Source of the DNA: Bog-950 sp964631835
GTDB lineage: Bacteria > Bacteroidota > Bacteroidia > Chitinophagales > LD1
Length of the DNA: 64,000 nt
Assembly: GCA_964631835.1 (NCBI GenBank)
Contig: CAZWAD010000003.1
Span: 62,001-126,000, forward strand
Direction of reading: 5' to 3'
Shown: in pieces, positions 27,747 through 37,148 of the stretch
How positions within the stretch are numbered: the first letter of the stretch is position 1
How the letters are laid out: every line of letters begins with the position of its first letter
Translations under genes and position numbers: made by a program
Notes under the pieces: model-generated
The model's database searches: none
Told to the model about the DNA's origin: nothing
The model's input: only the letters and a program-made list of their open reading frames with translations

Positions 27747-30566
27747 ATGAGAATGAAATTTTTTATTGCCGTCATTTATATTTTTTTGTACGGTACTGCG
27801 GCTGCCCAAAGCAAAGTTACAGGCACAATTACAGACACCGAAGATAACAATCTGCTTGCTGGCGCTGTTGTAAGACTGACTTCGGTGGATGACAGCGCCA
27901 AATGGCAAGGAACTGTTTCGGATAGGGTTGGGAAATTTGAATTCTCTTCAATCGCAAACGGTTTATATCACCTGCGGATAAACTATATCGGATATAAAAC
28001 TTCTGCGCTGGAAGTTGCTGTGAATAACTCTGACCAACATCTTGGCACAGTTTCTTTAACGAGAAATGCTACGCCATTGAAAGAAATAAATATTACCGAG
28101 CAGGCCGTTCGTGTAGTGCAGAAAAATGATACTTCGGAATACAATGCAGGAAGTTTTAAAAAAAACAAAGATGCCACTACAGAAGACTTGGTAACTAAAA
28201 TGCCAGGCATCACTTCGGAAGGCGGAACAGTTAAGGCGCAGGGCGAGACAGTAAAGAAAGTGCTCATTGACGGCAAGGAATATTTTGGTGATGATGCGGT
28301 ATTAGCTCTCCGCAATCTTCCTTCTGAAATTGTTGACCGCGTCCAGGTATTCGACCGGATGAGCGACCAGTCATCGTTTACCGGTTTCGATGACGGCAAT
28401 TCGCAGAGGGCAATGAACATTCTTACTAAAAGCGGAATGAACAATGGAGTTTTCGGAAAGCTTTATGCCGGGTATGGTTACCTGACCGACTCGCGATATT
28501 CGGCCGGAGGAACCATTAACTGGTTTGACGGTAACAGGCGATTGTCTTTTATAGGCATGTCAAACAATGTGAACCAGCAGAATTTTTCGTTTCAGGATTT
28601 GCTGGGGATTACAGGTTCATCGCAGCGCGGACCGGGAATGCCCGGAGGAGGTTTCAGCGGGCGCGGTGGTGGAAGGGGCAACTGGATGGGAAACTCTGCC
28701 GAAAGCAATTTTATAGTGGGGCAACAGAGTGGAATTGCCACTACGCATTCTGCCGGGGTAAATTTTTCGGATGTGTGGGGAAAAAAGAAGAAACTAAAAA
28801 TTACCGCCAACTATTTTTTCAATCTCACTGACAATGCCAATAAATCAGAACTGACGAGAACTTATTTTAATACTTCCGACACTTCAACTGTTTACCGGGA
28901 ACTAAATAACACTTCGAGCAGAAACATGAACCACCGCGCAGGTTTGCGGTTGGAGTATGTGATTGATTCCATGAACTCCATCTTTTTCACTCCGCGATTT
29001 AATTATCAGTCCAATGAACAGGATAATCTGATTGCCGGTCAGAATACTTTTTCGGAGGGCACACTGCTGAGTAAAACGCAGAGCAGTTATTCTTCCCGCA
29101 ATACCGGTTATAACGCAACCGGAGAATTTCTTTACCAGCACAAGTTCAAGAAACTTTACCGCACCATTTCTTTTAATGTGGGAACTACCATTAACAACAA
29201 ATGGGGAAAAACTTCACAGGAAGCATTGAATTCCTATCTGAACTTAAACGACTCTGCAACCATTGACCAGCAGGCGAACACTGCCAGCACAAGCCACAAA
29301 GTGAATGGAAATATTTCATACACCGAACTGGCAGGAAAAAATGCCATGTTTCAGTTTTCTTACGAGCCATCGTACACCTGGAACAAAGCCGATAAAAAAA
29401 CTTTTAACTATGACACAGCCACATTGGAACATTCTTCGTTGGATACCACGTTGAGTAGCAAATACGACAACGATTACATGACTCACCGCGGCTCTGCTTC
29501 GTATCGGCTGAAAGGAAAGCAGTTTAATCTTACGCTTGGAATAAGCGGACAATATGCCCTGCTTACCGGTGAGGCACTCTTTCCTGCTGCGTTTAGCATT
29601 GAACGAAACTTTTATAACGTTTTACCCAATGCCCGGCTCGATTACCGGTTTAAAAACAGCAGCAACCTGCGTGTAATGTACCGCACATCTACCAACCCTC
29701 CGTCCATCTCACAGTTGCAAAGTGTAATTGATAATTCAAATCCGCTTTTGCTCAGTACAGGAAATCCAAACCTGAAACAATCTTACAGCCACTTTATGAT
29801 GGTGCGCTATGGCTTCACTAACACAAAAAAGGGACAATCGTTTTTTGCGTTTGCTTCGGCTAACTACACGCAAAACTATATTGGCAATTCTGCCATCATT
29901 GCCACTCAGGATACTGCCCTTACGGCTGAAGTTATTCTCCGTTCCGGTTCGCAATTAACCATGCCAGTAAATACAAGCGGCAGTGTAAACGCAAACAGTT
30001 TTTTTACGTACGGTTTCCCTATCAATAAAATCAAATGCAATTTCAATCTGAACGCGGGCTTTACTTTTATCCGAAACCCCAGCTTAATCAACAGCGCGCA
30101 AAACTGGTCGAACACCTACGGGGTAAATGGAGGATTTGTTTTTAACAGCAACATCAGCGAGAAGATTGACTTTACTCTTAGCTACAATGGTAATTACAAT
30201 GTGGTGAAGAATACGCTGCAGTCTTCTTCCGATAACAACTATTTCACTCACAATGCCAATATAAAATTCAACTGGCAGTTTTGGAAAGGCTTTGTGTTTA
30301 ACACCGGCTTACTGAATACTTTATTTACCGGTGTAGCAGACGGCTACGAACAGAACATTTTTTTGTGGAGTGCTGCATTGGGCTATAAATTTTTGAAAGA
30401 CCAGTCGTTGGATGTGCGCGTAAGCGTAAATGATATTCTTAACCAAAACAGCGGTGTCAGCCGCATAGTTGCCGAAACATACGTGGAAGACTCGCGCACA
30501 CAAGTACTGAAAAGATATTTGCTGCTTACAGTTACGTATAACCTGCGCTTGGCGATAAAAAAATAA
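27747..30566 (+). CDS. TonB-dependent receptor-like outer-membrane beta-barrel protein
   Basis: A 939-aa outer-membrane protein of the OMP_b-brl_3 type. A signal peptide (FFIAVIYIFLYGTAAAQ) is followed by a carboxypeptidase-regulatory-like domain (KVTGTITDTEDNNLLAGAV), a plug-like segment (VKKVLIDGKEYFGDDAVLALRNLP), a Gly-rich loop (GMPGGGFSGRGGGRGN, about residue 300) and a long barrel ending YNLRLAIKK. These proteins resemble TonB receptors but often lack a recognisable TonB box; ligand unknown. ATG 27747 or 27753 (MRMKFF) may be the start; the TTG at 27726 is unlikely. Confidence 0.85.
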   Translation: MRMKFFIAVIYIFLYGTAAAQSKVTGTITDTEDNNLLAGAVVRLTSVDDSAKWQGTVSDRVGKFEFSSIANGLYHLRINYIGYKTSALEVAVNNSDQHLGTVSLTRNATPLKEINITEQAVRVVQKNDTSEYNAGSFKKNKDATTEDLVTKMPGITSEGGTVKAQGETVKKVLIDGKEYFGDDAVLALRNLPSEIVDRVQVFDRMSDQSSFTGFDDGNSQRAMNILTKSGMNNGVFGKLYAGYGYLTDSRYSAGGTINWFDGNRRLSFIGMSNNVNQQNFSFQDLLGITGSSQRGPGMPGGGFSGRGGGRGNWMGNSAESNFIVGQQSGIATTHSAGVNFSDVWGKKKKLKITANYFFNLTDNANKSELTRTYFNTSDTSTVYRELNNTSSRNMNHRAGLRLEYVIDSMNSIFFTPRFNYQSNEQDNLIAGQNTFSEGTLLSKTQSSYSSRNTGYNATGEFLYQHKFKKLYRTISFNVGTTINNKWGKTSQEALNSYLNLNDSATIDQQANTASTSHKVNGNISYTELAGKNAMFQFSYEPSYTWNKADKKTFNYDTATLEHSSLDTTLSSKYDNDYMTHRGSASYRLKGKQFNLTLGISGQYALLTGEALFPAAFSIERNFYNVLPNARLDYRFKNSSNLRVMYRTSTNPPSISQLQSVIDNSNPLLLSTGNPNLKQSYSHFMMVRYGFTNTKKGQSFFAFASANYTQNYIGNSAIIATQDTALTAEVILRSGSQLTMPVNTSGSVNANSFFTYGFPINKIKCNFNLNAGFTFIRNPSLINSAQNWSNTYGVNGGFVFNSNISEKIDFTLSYNGNYNVVKNTLQSSSDNNYFTHNANIKFNWQFWKGFVFNTGLLNTLFTGVADGYEQNIFLWSAALGYKFLKDQSLDVRVSVNDILNQNSGVSRIVAETYVEDSRTQVLKRYLLLTVTYNLRLAIKK

Positions 30567-30596
30567 AAACCCCCTGTTTCTCAGAGGGCTTTTTAA
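30565..30596. terminator. Bidirectional terminator between convergent genes
   Basis: An imperfect CCCCCTG / CAGAGGG stem-loop with A-run and T-run on either side, between the receptor gene stop (30566) and the beta-helix gene stop (30620). Confidence 0.75.
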
Positions 30597-30619
30597 AAAC
30601 CAAACCAACCTGATAAGTT

Positions 30620-31813
30620 TTACCTGCCATCAGGGTCAGCTTTTTCAGCCGGAGTTCCGGTGGCGGAAGCTGAAATAATTTGTTTGTTCAGCGAAGGGGT
30701 CTGGCTGAAAAAATCCTGGTATGTGTTTCCAAGAACGATGTAGGTTCCTGCGTTCAGGTCGTAACAGTTGTTGTTCGCCAGCCCGATATTTTTACCGGAG
30801 CTGTTGTTTTTGAAAAATGCCTGGTAAGCAGCTTCGGTCTTATCTACCGACAATTTAATATGGTTGAAGCGGAGCACCTGGTTGTTGGTTGAGCCGGTTA
30901 TGTATATTCCGAAAGCGTTGGTATTGCCGCCAATGGTGATGTTGTTGTTTTCGAGCTGGCCGGGTGTTTCAACCGATGCACTACAGTTGTTCATCACCAA
31001 CCCGTAACCGGTGGCAGCGCTGATAATGTTATTGCTTATTACACCACCGCCCGATATGTCTTCAAAGTTCATGGCTTTAAACATGGGATAACCGGAGTTA
31101 CTGTTTATCACGTTACCCGTAACAACCGGTGCTGTTTCGCTGCTCATGCTGATTGCCGATTCGTATTGATTGTAAAACAACGTTGAGCTTACCGAAGTCT
31201 TGAACCCTTCGGCATCGGCCATGGCTCCCTTACTGATGCCTATGCTTCCGTAATTCAGTTCGCATTCACGGAAAGAAATTTCTCTTTTCCGACCGTTGGA
31301 AGTACAGTTTACCACCGCACTTTCGGCACCGACTCTGGTGTCATTCACCCCGTTCATCACCACTCCGGTAAAACTTACCTTGAAAGTGTTTCCTTCAATA
31401 TAAACACAGTTGCCGAAGGTGGCGTTTTGACGGTCAATGGTTATGTTTTCGAAGCTTACATAAGCCGCACCGCTTAACGTTATTACTGCATCGGAACTAT
31501 TAAAGCGGATAACCGCATCGGTGTTATTACCCGATTGCGACCGGAAAGTAACCGTATTAAAAGCTGAAACACCGGTAATGGCTGAAATGTTCACCTTTTC
31601 GTTGTAGGTGCCGGGCTCTACAACAAACACCACCGGTCCCGATACTCCGCCACAGGTAAGCGCATTTACCGCACCGTGGAAACTGGCAAAGTCTGATTCT
31701 TCGCTGGCGCCTATTACGTATTGTCCTTCCATTTCGGGGCAATCTTCCTGAGCAAAAAGGTTTAGCGAGGCGAACATTAAAAGTGCTCCTGTGATTTTGT
31801 TCAGCTTATTCAT
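30620..31813 (-). CDS. Secreted parallel beta-helix protein
   Basis: A 397-aa exported protein. ATG 31813 gives the signal peptide (ITGALLMFASLNLFAQ); the longer frame to 31885 adds a non-matching leader. The sequence is a run of right-handed beta-helix (NosD/pectate-lyase-like) coils: repeated Val/Ile strands with Asn ladders (YVSFENITIDRQ, VVTGNVINSNSG, VISNNIISAATGYGLVMNN, QLENNNITIGGN). There is no evident T9SS tail. Polysaccharide binding or cleavage is a usual role; no catalytic residues can be assigned. Confidence 0.75.
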   Translation of the reverse strand: MNKLNKITGALLMFASLNLFAQEDCPEMEGQYVIGASEESDFASFHGAVNALTCGGVSGPVVFVVEPGTYNEKVNISAITGVSAFNTVTFRSQSGNNTDAVIRFNSSDAVITLSGAAYVSFENITIDRQNATFGNCVYIEGNTFKVSFTGVVMNGVNDTRVGAESAVVNCTSNGRKREISFRECELNYGSIGISKGAMADAEGFKTSVSSTLFYNQYESAISMSSETAPVVTGNVINSNSGYPMFKAMNFEDISGGGVISNNIISAATGYGLVMNNCSASVETPGQLENNNITIGGNTNAFGIYITGSTNNQVLRFNHIKLSVDKTEAAYQAFFKNNSSGKNIGLANNNCYDLNAGTYIVLGNTYQDFFSQTPSLNKQIISASATGTPAEKADPDGR

Positions 31814-32751
31814 ATTGACTGGTTTTAGTTTTTCGGTAATTGATGTAAACACTTTTAAAGTAAAGCCGGCTGCAATGGCGGTCAAGAAAAGGTTACATCT
31901 GTTTTACATAACCGGTTTTGTAAAGGGCGGTTTTACAAAGCCGGGGTGATAATTAAGCGAGTCTGAAATGTTTGGAGGAACGTGAATTAGCGCTTAGGTG
32001 ATAATACAGCCGGCCTTCTTTAATGCACAAAGCCTCTGCGGGAAGGCAATGCCGGAAAGCGGTTTAACGGACATTTTCGCGGTGCTGTAACGCCCGGCAT
32101 AAGGTTAACTGGCTTTTACAACCGCTTTACTGCCCGGCTCATGCGCTTTTACGAAAATGCATTTGGCTTTACGGCTATCCGCAAGGCGGTTGAAACTCGA
32201 TACTTTGGTTTTAATGATTTAGCTATTGGTTCTAATACCCCGGCAAGTGGTTTTAATGGTTTGCACATGAGCCTTAATACTACAGCAAGGGGTGCTAACA
32301 CTTTGGCAAGAGGTTTTGATGAAAAACACACTGCTGCAGATGAAATGAAGTGTGCGTTTGCAATAAACCAGTTGGCGGTTAATAAATTGCGGTTATGCAA
32401 TTCATCAGCGCCAAAGTTCAATTCATCAGCGCCAAAGTTCAGTTTATCAGCTCCAAAGTTCAATTCATTAGCGCCAAAGTTCAACTCATCAGCTCCAAAG
32501 TTCAACTCATCAGCGCCAGAATTCAATCCATCGGCACTACTCTGAGTGGTTTTATACCCAATTGCCACGCAATCAGCGCTTATGGCGTTAACAAAAGCAT
32601 TTACAGGAAGCGGTTAAAAGGCAAAACTTTCTGAATCATACAAACATCCGTTAGCGGTTTTACCCTTGGGCGGGCTGTTGTGGAAACAAAAACATCCTCT
32701 TTACTGTCAGCTTTTTTCCGCAAAACATATCTTCGCCCGCAAATAATTGCT
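31814..32751. repeat. Intergenic 21-bp-phased repeat tract (divergent region before glyA)
   Basis: A 938-bp gene-free stretch. From about 32120 to 32560 it has a 21-bp period. The core is seven near-identical units starting at 32393, 32414, 32435, 32456, 32477, 32498 and 32519 (AAGTTCAATTCATCAGCGCC and variants). Upstream units are degenerate, built on GGTTTTAAT or GCGGTTTAAC in the same phase. 31814-32040 shows only weak hints of periodicity. The open frames on both strands (plus 32141-32545, minus 32149-32568) translate to heptads such as FNSSAPK and LNFGADE and follow from the period. Confidence 0.85.
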
Positions 32752-34026
32752 ATGCAGCGCGACACACAAATCTTCGATATCATTAATAAAGAACTCCACC
32801 GCCAGCGCGAAGGTATTGAGCTTATTGCTTCAGAAAACTTTACATCCAAACAAGTCATGGAGGCCATGGGCACCTGCCTCACCAACAAATATGCCGAAGG
32901 GCTGCCCGGCAAACGATACTATGGCGGCTGCCAGTTTGTAGATGAATCCGAAAACCTGGCTATTGAAAGACTGAAAAAACTCTTTGGTGCCGTTTGGGCA
33001 AATGTTCAGCCGCATAGCGGTGCGCAGGCAAATGCTGCGGTAATGCTCGCGTGTATCAAGCCCGGGGATAAAATTCTTGGCTTTAACCTTTCGCATGGCG
33101 GACACCTTACCCACGGCTCACCGGTAAACTTTTCGGGCAAATTATATGTGCCGCTGTTTTACGGAGTTGAAAAAGAAACCGGTCGCATTGACATGAACAA
33201 GGTGCGCGAAACCGCGCTGAAAGAAAAACCGAAGCTGATAATTTGCGGAGCATCTGCTTACAGCCGCGAGTGGGAGTATGAAAAATTCCGCACCATTGCT
33301 GATGAAGTGGGTGCGCTGCTGCTTGCCGATATGGCTCATCCTGCCGGCTTAATAGCTGCAGGTTTGCTCGATAACCCGCTAAAGCATTGTCACATTGTTT
33401 CAAGCACCACCCACAAAACGCTTCGCGGGCCAAGGGGAGGGGTTATTTTATTAGGTAAAGATTTTGAAAATCCTTTTGGAGAAAAAACACCTAAAGGCGA
33501 AACCAAAATGCTCAGCGCAGTGCTCGATGCTGCTGTGTTTCCCGGTACGCAAGGCGGGCCATTGGAACATGTTATTGCCGCAAAAGCCATTGCCTTTGGC
33601 GAAGCGCTTACTCCAGAATTCAAAACCTACCAGCAGCAGGTGCAGAAAAACGCACAGGCGCTCGCCAGTGCTATGGTTCAAAAAGGATACGGAATAATTT
33701 CAGGCGGAACCGACAACCATTTAATGCTGATTGACCTGCGCAGTAAAAACGTTACCGGCAAACAGGCGGAAGGCGCATTGGTAAAAGCCGATATCACCTG
33801 CAACAAAAACATGGTACCGTTTGATGATAAGTCACCATTTGTTACATCCGGTATTCGACTGGGCACACCGGCTGTTACCACCCGCGGCATGAAAGAAAAA
33901 GACATGCAGCAAATAGCCAACTGGATTGACCGCATTATTGTAGATGTAGAAAACGAAACAGTTGTCGCTAAGGTGAAAACTGAAGTGAATGAGTACATGA
34001 AGCAATTTCCGCTCTACGAAAATTAG
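32752..34026 (+). CDS. glyA: Serine hydroxymethyltransferase
   Basis: GlyA interconverts serine and glycine while loading one-carbon units on tetrahydrofolate. The 424-aa protein has the folate/PLP-binding N-terminus (IELIASENFTSKQVMEAMG), AGLPGKRYYGGC as EGLPGKRYYGG, the PLP-lysine motif VSSTTHKTLRGPRGG and the substrate-binding arginine in SGIRLGTPAVTTRG. ATG 32752 begins at the conserved MQRDTQIF. The frame continues upstream to 32680 without conservation. The 21-bp repeat tract lies just upstream. Confidence 0.97.
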   Translation: MQRDTQIFDIINKELHRQREGIELIASENFTSKQVMEAMGTCLTNKYAEGLPGKRYYGGCQFVDESENLAIERLKKLFGAVWANVQPHSGAQANAAVMLACIKPGDKILGFNLSHGGHLTHGSPVNFSGKLYVPLFYGVEKETGRIDMNKVRETALKEKPKLIICGASAYSREWEYEKFRTIADEVGALLLADMAHPAGLIAAGLLDNPLKHCHIVSSTTHKTLRGPRGGVILLGKDFENPFGEKTPKGETKMLSAVLDAAVFPGTQGGPLEHVIAAKAIAFGEALTPEFKTYQQQVQKNAQALASAMVQKGYGIISGGTDNHLMLIDLRSKNVTGKQAEGALVKADITCNKNMVPFDDKSPFVTSGIRLGTPAVTTRGMKEKDMQQIANWIDRIIVDVENETVVAKVKTEVNEYMKQFPLYEN

Positions 34027-34038
34027 CGCACGAACAAT

Positions 34039-34488
34039 GTGAGAAATAAATGTCTCATAGCTCTTCTTTCCTTTTGCTGCGTTACTGCATACGCGCAAAC
34101 TGACAGCATTGCCGAAACCATCGTTGAACCGGATGCCAACAAAGCAATACATTACAACCGGGGTCTTGAATTTTACAGCCGTGACAAATATCCCGAAGCC
34201 ATTCTTTCTTTCGACTCCTGTCTCCTGCTCGATTCATCATTCATTGATGCCCGCTTTATGAAAGCAATTACGTTGGAGAAGGCAGGGAACTTAACGGAAG
34301 CCCTAAACGAGTTTAAGAGAATAAAAAACAAAAACCCGCGTTATGATGATATTGACAAACGAATCGGCAACTATTATCTTACTATCTACCTAAGTAAAAA
34401 CTGGTACTATATGATAACGATGCTCTTTATAGTTGTCCTGATAATGGCGATAGTGGTGAAAACGGTCGCCTATAAAAAAGTGCAGTAA
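34039..34488 (+). CDS. TPR protein with signal peptide and C-terminal membrane anchor
   Basis: A 149-aa protein starting at GTG 34039, 12 bp after glyA. It has a short signal (CLIALLSFCCVTAYAQ), one to two tetratricopeptide repeats (AIHYNRGLEFYSRDKYPEAILSFDSCL; DARFMKAITLEKAGNLTEALNEF) and a C-terminal membrane helix (MITMLFIVVLIMAIVV). Probably a periplasm-facing scaffold. No partner can be named. Confidence 0.7.
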   Translation: MRNKCLIALLSFCCVTAYAQTDSIAETIVEPDANKAIHYNRGLEFYSRDKYPEAILSFDSCLLLDSSFIDARFMKAITLEKAGNLTEALNEFKRIKNKNPRYDDIDKRIGNYYLTIYLSKNWYYMITMLFIVVLIMAIVVKTVAYKKVQ

Positions 34489-34491
34489 CTC

Positions 34492-34818
34492 CTAAACTGC
34501 AAAGCTCTCCCCACAGGCGCAAGTGCGCGAAGCATTCGGATTTTTAAACTCAAAGCCTTTTCCGTTCAATCCGTCAGAAAAATCAAGGGTAGTGTTACAT
34601 ACGTAAAGAAACGAACGCAGGTCGGTAACTAATTTTACTCCTTTGTCTTCAAACTGCTGGTCATCGGGTTTCAACTCCTTATCAAAATCCATTTTGTATG
34701 AAAGCCCGGAGCATCCTCCACCCTGAACAGTAATACGAATGAAATGCTGCGGAGTCATGTGTTGCTCCTGCATAATGGTTTCAATCTTCTTTTTCGCTGA
34801 TTCTGATACAAATAACAT
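34492..34818 (-). CDS. A-type iron-sulfur carrier (IscA/ErpA/HesB family)
   Basis: A 108-aa Fe-S cluster carrier. The three conserved cysteines are visible: GGGCSGLSYKMDF and the C-terminal TCACGESF. It accepts and passes on clusters during Fe-S protein maturation. It stands alone here rather than in an isc or suf operon. It converges on the TPR gene with 3 bp between. Confidence 0.92.
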   Translation of the reverse strand: MLFVSESAKKKIETIMQEQHMTPQHFIRITVQGGGCSGLSYKMDFDKELKPDDQQFEDKGVKLVTDLRSFLYVCNTTLDFSDGLNGKGFEFKNPNASRTCACGESFAV

Positions 34819-34837
34819 AAACTCAATTTTGTTCCTG

Positions 34838-34845
34838 CAAATTTA
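34838..34845 (-). promoter_or_regulatory. -7 element (TAAATTTG) for the Fe-S carrier gene
   Basis: A perfect TAnnTTTG on the minus strand, 20 bp before the ATG. No clear -33 element. Confidence 0.45.
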
Positions 34846-34889
34846 CCACAATAATCATTCCTTTGCTGTCGTTAAGGAAATTTTGACAG

Positions 34890-35294
34890 ATGCTGAAAAT
34901 AGAACACATCGGAATTGCCGTTAAAGACCTCGAAAAATCGAATGATTTGTTCGCTAAACTCTTAGGTAAACCTCATTACAAGGTGGAAACCGTTGAAAGC
35001 GAAAAGGTAAGCACTTCATTTTTTAAGGTTGGGGAAAATAAAGTAGAACTGTTACAGGCGAGCAATCCCGAAAGCGCCATTGCCAAGTTTGTAGAAAAAA
35101 GGGGCGAAGGCATTCATCATATTGCTTTTGAAGTAGAGAATATTGAAAAAGAAATTGAACGCTTAAAAGCAGAAGGTTTTGAAACCACAGGCACCGGAAA
35201 GCCCTTTCGCGGAGCTGATAATAAGCTGGTTATCTTTTTCCATCCCAAATCTGCGAACGGAGTTTTGATTGAGTTGTGTCAGGATATAAAATGA
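34890..35294 (+). CDS. mce: Methylmalonyl-CoA epimerase
   Basis: A 134-aa vicinal-oxygen-chelate enzyme that interconverts (S)- and (R)-methylmalonyl-CoA. Metal ligands are seen in IEHIGIAVKDLEKS, the central GEGIHHIAFEV and the C-terminal VLIELCQ. It links propionyl-CoA carboxylation to the B12 mutase step. The next gene starts within its stop codon (ATGA overlap at 35291), so the two are translationally coupled. Confidence 0.95.
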   Translation: MLKIEHIGIAVKDLEKSNDLFAKLLGKPHYKVETVESEKVSTSFFKVGENKVELLQASNPESAIAKFVEKRGEGIHHIAFEVENIEKEIERLKAEGFETTGTGKPFRGADNKLVIFFHPKSANGVLIELCQDIK

Positions 35295-35989
35295 AGAAGA
35301 CCTACAAACACATCTTCTTCGACCTCGACCACACACTTTGGGATTTTGAAACCAATTCAAAATTTGCGTTACAGAAAATTTTCGAGACAGAAAAACTTGG
35401 TGAAAAAGGGATTCCATCATTTGAGAAATTTCACGCTAAGTATTTACCCATTAACGACAGGTACTGGGCACTCTATCACAATAAGTTTATTTCAAAGGAA
35501 GAGGTCAGAAGCGGAAGGTTTCGCGAAACACTCAAAGAGTTCGGTATTAGCGATGCTGCTCTTACAGAAAATATAGCCCAAACATACATTTCCATAAGCC
35601 CGAAAATGACCGCATTGTTTCCCGATGCTTTGGAAGTGTTGAAGTATTTGCAGGAAAAATATTCTCTTCATTTAATCACCAATGGTTTTGCCGAAGTGCA
35701 ATGGATAAAAATCGAGCATTCGGGTTTGAAGCCATTTTTCGAGCATATTATTATTTCAGAAGAGGTGGGCACTCAAAAGCCGCACAGGGAAATTTTTGAA
35801 ATTGCCATGAAGCGCTCAAATACTCAACCGGCTGAATGTGTGATGGTGGGCGATAATTTCAGCACTGATATCACTGGTGCAAAAAATGCAGGTATTGACC
35901 AGGTCTATTTCAATCCGAAAAAGAACGGAAGGAAATCAGAAGTAACTTATGAAATAACTTCCCTGATAGAACTGAAGCAGATTCTGTAA
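35291..35989 (+). CDS. HAD-family nucleotidase, YjjG-like
   Basis: A 232-aa haloacid dehalogenase-fold phosphatase: motif I HIFFDLDHTLWDFETNS (nucleophile Asp), motif II as LHLITNGF, motif III Lys in GTQKPHREIF, motif IV GDNFSTDITGAKNAG. The DHTLWDFE form is typical of YjjG, a pyrimidine 5'-nucleotidase that cleans modified nucleotides. The start codon overlaps the mce stop (ATGA), so it is expressed with mce without an obvious metabolic link. Confidence 0.88.
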   Translation: MKKTYKHIFFDLDHTLWDFETNSKFALQKIFETEKLGEKGIPSFEKFHAKYLPINDRYWALYHNKFISKEEVRSGRFRETLKEFGISDAALTENIAQTYISISPKMTALFPDALEVLKYLQEKYSLHLITNGFAEVQWIKIEHSGLKPFFEHIIISEEVGTQKPHREIFEIAMKRSNTQPAECVMVGDNFSTDITGAKNAGIDQVYFNPKKNGRKSEVTYEITSLIELKQIL

Positions 35990-35992
35990 AAC

Positions 35993-36018
35993 AAAAACGT
36001 CCCGCTGAGCAGGACGTT
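35993..36018 (-). terminator. Terminator for rpoD
   Basis: Stem AACGTCC (35996-36002) with GGACGTT (36012-36018), a 9-nt loop and a T-tract on the minus strand (A-run at 35993-35997), 24 bp beyond the rpoD stop. Confidence 0.7.
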
Positions 36019-36041
36019 CATAAAATCGGGTTGCAATTTAT

Positions 36042-36911
36042 TTACTGGCCTAAGTAAGCCTTCAGCGATTTGCTGCGCGATTGTGCGCGAAGCTTGGTAA
36101 TTGCTTTGTCCTTTATCTGCCGAATCCTTTCACGGGTAATACCGAGCTGCTCACCAATATCTTCAAGAGTCATCGGGTGCTCAACTCCAATTCCGAAGAA
36201 AAGTTTAATCACTTCTTTTTCTCTGTCAGTGAGAGAGGCAAGTGTTCTTTCGGTTTCAATCCGCAATGAATCTTTATAGTCCAGATGCTTATCAGTAATT
36301 TCAGCGTTGGCATTTTCCAGAACATCAATCAGAGCGTTTGATTCACCATCGGTAAAAGGGGCATCCATTGAAACGTGGCGGGCCGCTATTCCCAAAGTAG
36401 CCTGAACTTCTTCAACGGTTACATCAAGCACCATCGCTACTTCCTCGGGTGTTGGCTCCCGCTGGTACTTCTGTTCCAACTCAGAAAATACTTTGTTGAT
36501 TTTAGTCAATGAACCAACCTTATTCAGCGGCAAACGAACCATTCTCGAATGCTCTGCAAGTGCCTGAATAATTGACTGGCGAATCCACCATACGGCATAT
36601 GAAATAAATTTGAATCCCCGGGTTTCATCAAACTTCTGTGCCGCTTTAACCAAGCCTAAGTTGCCTTCGTTAATCAAATCATTTAATGACAACGAATTGT
36701 TCTGGTATTGCTTAGCCACCGAAACCACGAAGCGGAGATTTGCCCTGGTGAGTTTCTCCAAAGCTGTCTGGTCTCCGGCACGGATTCTGCGCGCCAGATG
36801 AACTTCCTCCTCCGGAGTCAACAAGTCTTCTTTGCCAATTTCCTGCAGATATTTCTCAATAGACTGGCTCTCACGATTCGTAATGGATTTGGAAATCTTT
36901 AGTTGTCTCAT
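36042..36911 (-). CDS. rpoD: Primary RNA polymerase sigma factor RpoD/SigA
   Basis: A 289-aa sigma-70 factor of the short Bacteroidota type, which lacks the long region 1.1. It begins MRQLKISKSITNRESQSIEKYLQ in shortened form, has region 1.2/2 (LARRIRAGDQTALEKL, LRFVVSVAKQYQN, FDETRGFKFISYAVWWIRQSI) and region 4 (LEDIGEQLGITRERIRQIK). This class reads TTTG/TAnnTTTG promoters, consistent with those marked here. Confidence 0.97.
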   Translation of the reverse strand: MRQLKISKSITNRESQSIEKYLQEIGKEDLLTPEEEVHLARRIRAGDQTALEKLTRANLRFVVSVAKQYQNNSLSLNDLINEGNLGLVKAAQKFDETRGFKFISYAVWWIRQSIIQALAEHSRMVRLPLNKVGSLTKINKVFSELEQKYQREPTPEEVAMVLDVTVEEVQATLGIAARHVSMDAPFTDGESNALIDVLENANAEITDKHLDYKDSLRIETERTLASLTDREKEVIKLFFGIGVEHPMTLEDIGEQLGITRERIRQIKDKAITKLRAQSRSKSLKAYLGQ

Positions 36912-37148
36912 CTATTTTTTTCTCTCTTAAAAATTAATGGTAAGGTAATGTATTGCCGCGTTTAAAAAATAAGCTCCGCGAAAATAGTATTTAATATGTC
37001 TTTGTTTAAACCTTTTACAAGATAGACTGTTCACAACTCAAAATCAAGTTTATAAAGTTTTTCTAATCAAAATAATTGTAAAAAATCTTCTCTTTTTCAT
37101 CTATCACGATAACAAGCCAACAAAAATTGCATTGGCAAAGTCCGGGGT

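Noticed and set aside
32141..32568. Overlapping plus and minus ORFs with heptad repeats (FNSSAPK / LNFGADE) as repeat proteins
   Set aside because: Both strands are open because the unit is 21 bp; period and drift act at the DNA level, units vary in all codon positions, and no start context or signal supports either frame.
36912..37148. Promoter for rpoD
   Set aside because: Several AT-rich words resemble TAnnTTTG but none pairs with a TTTG at the right spacing, so I make no call.
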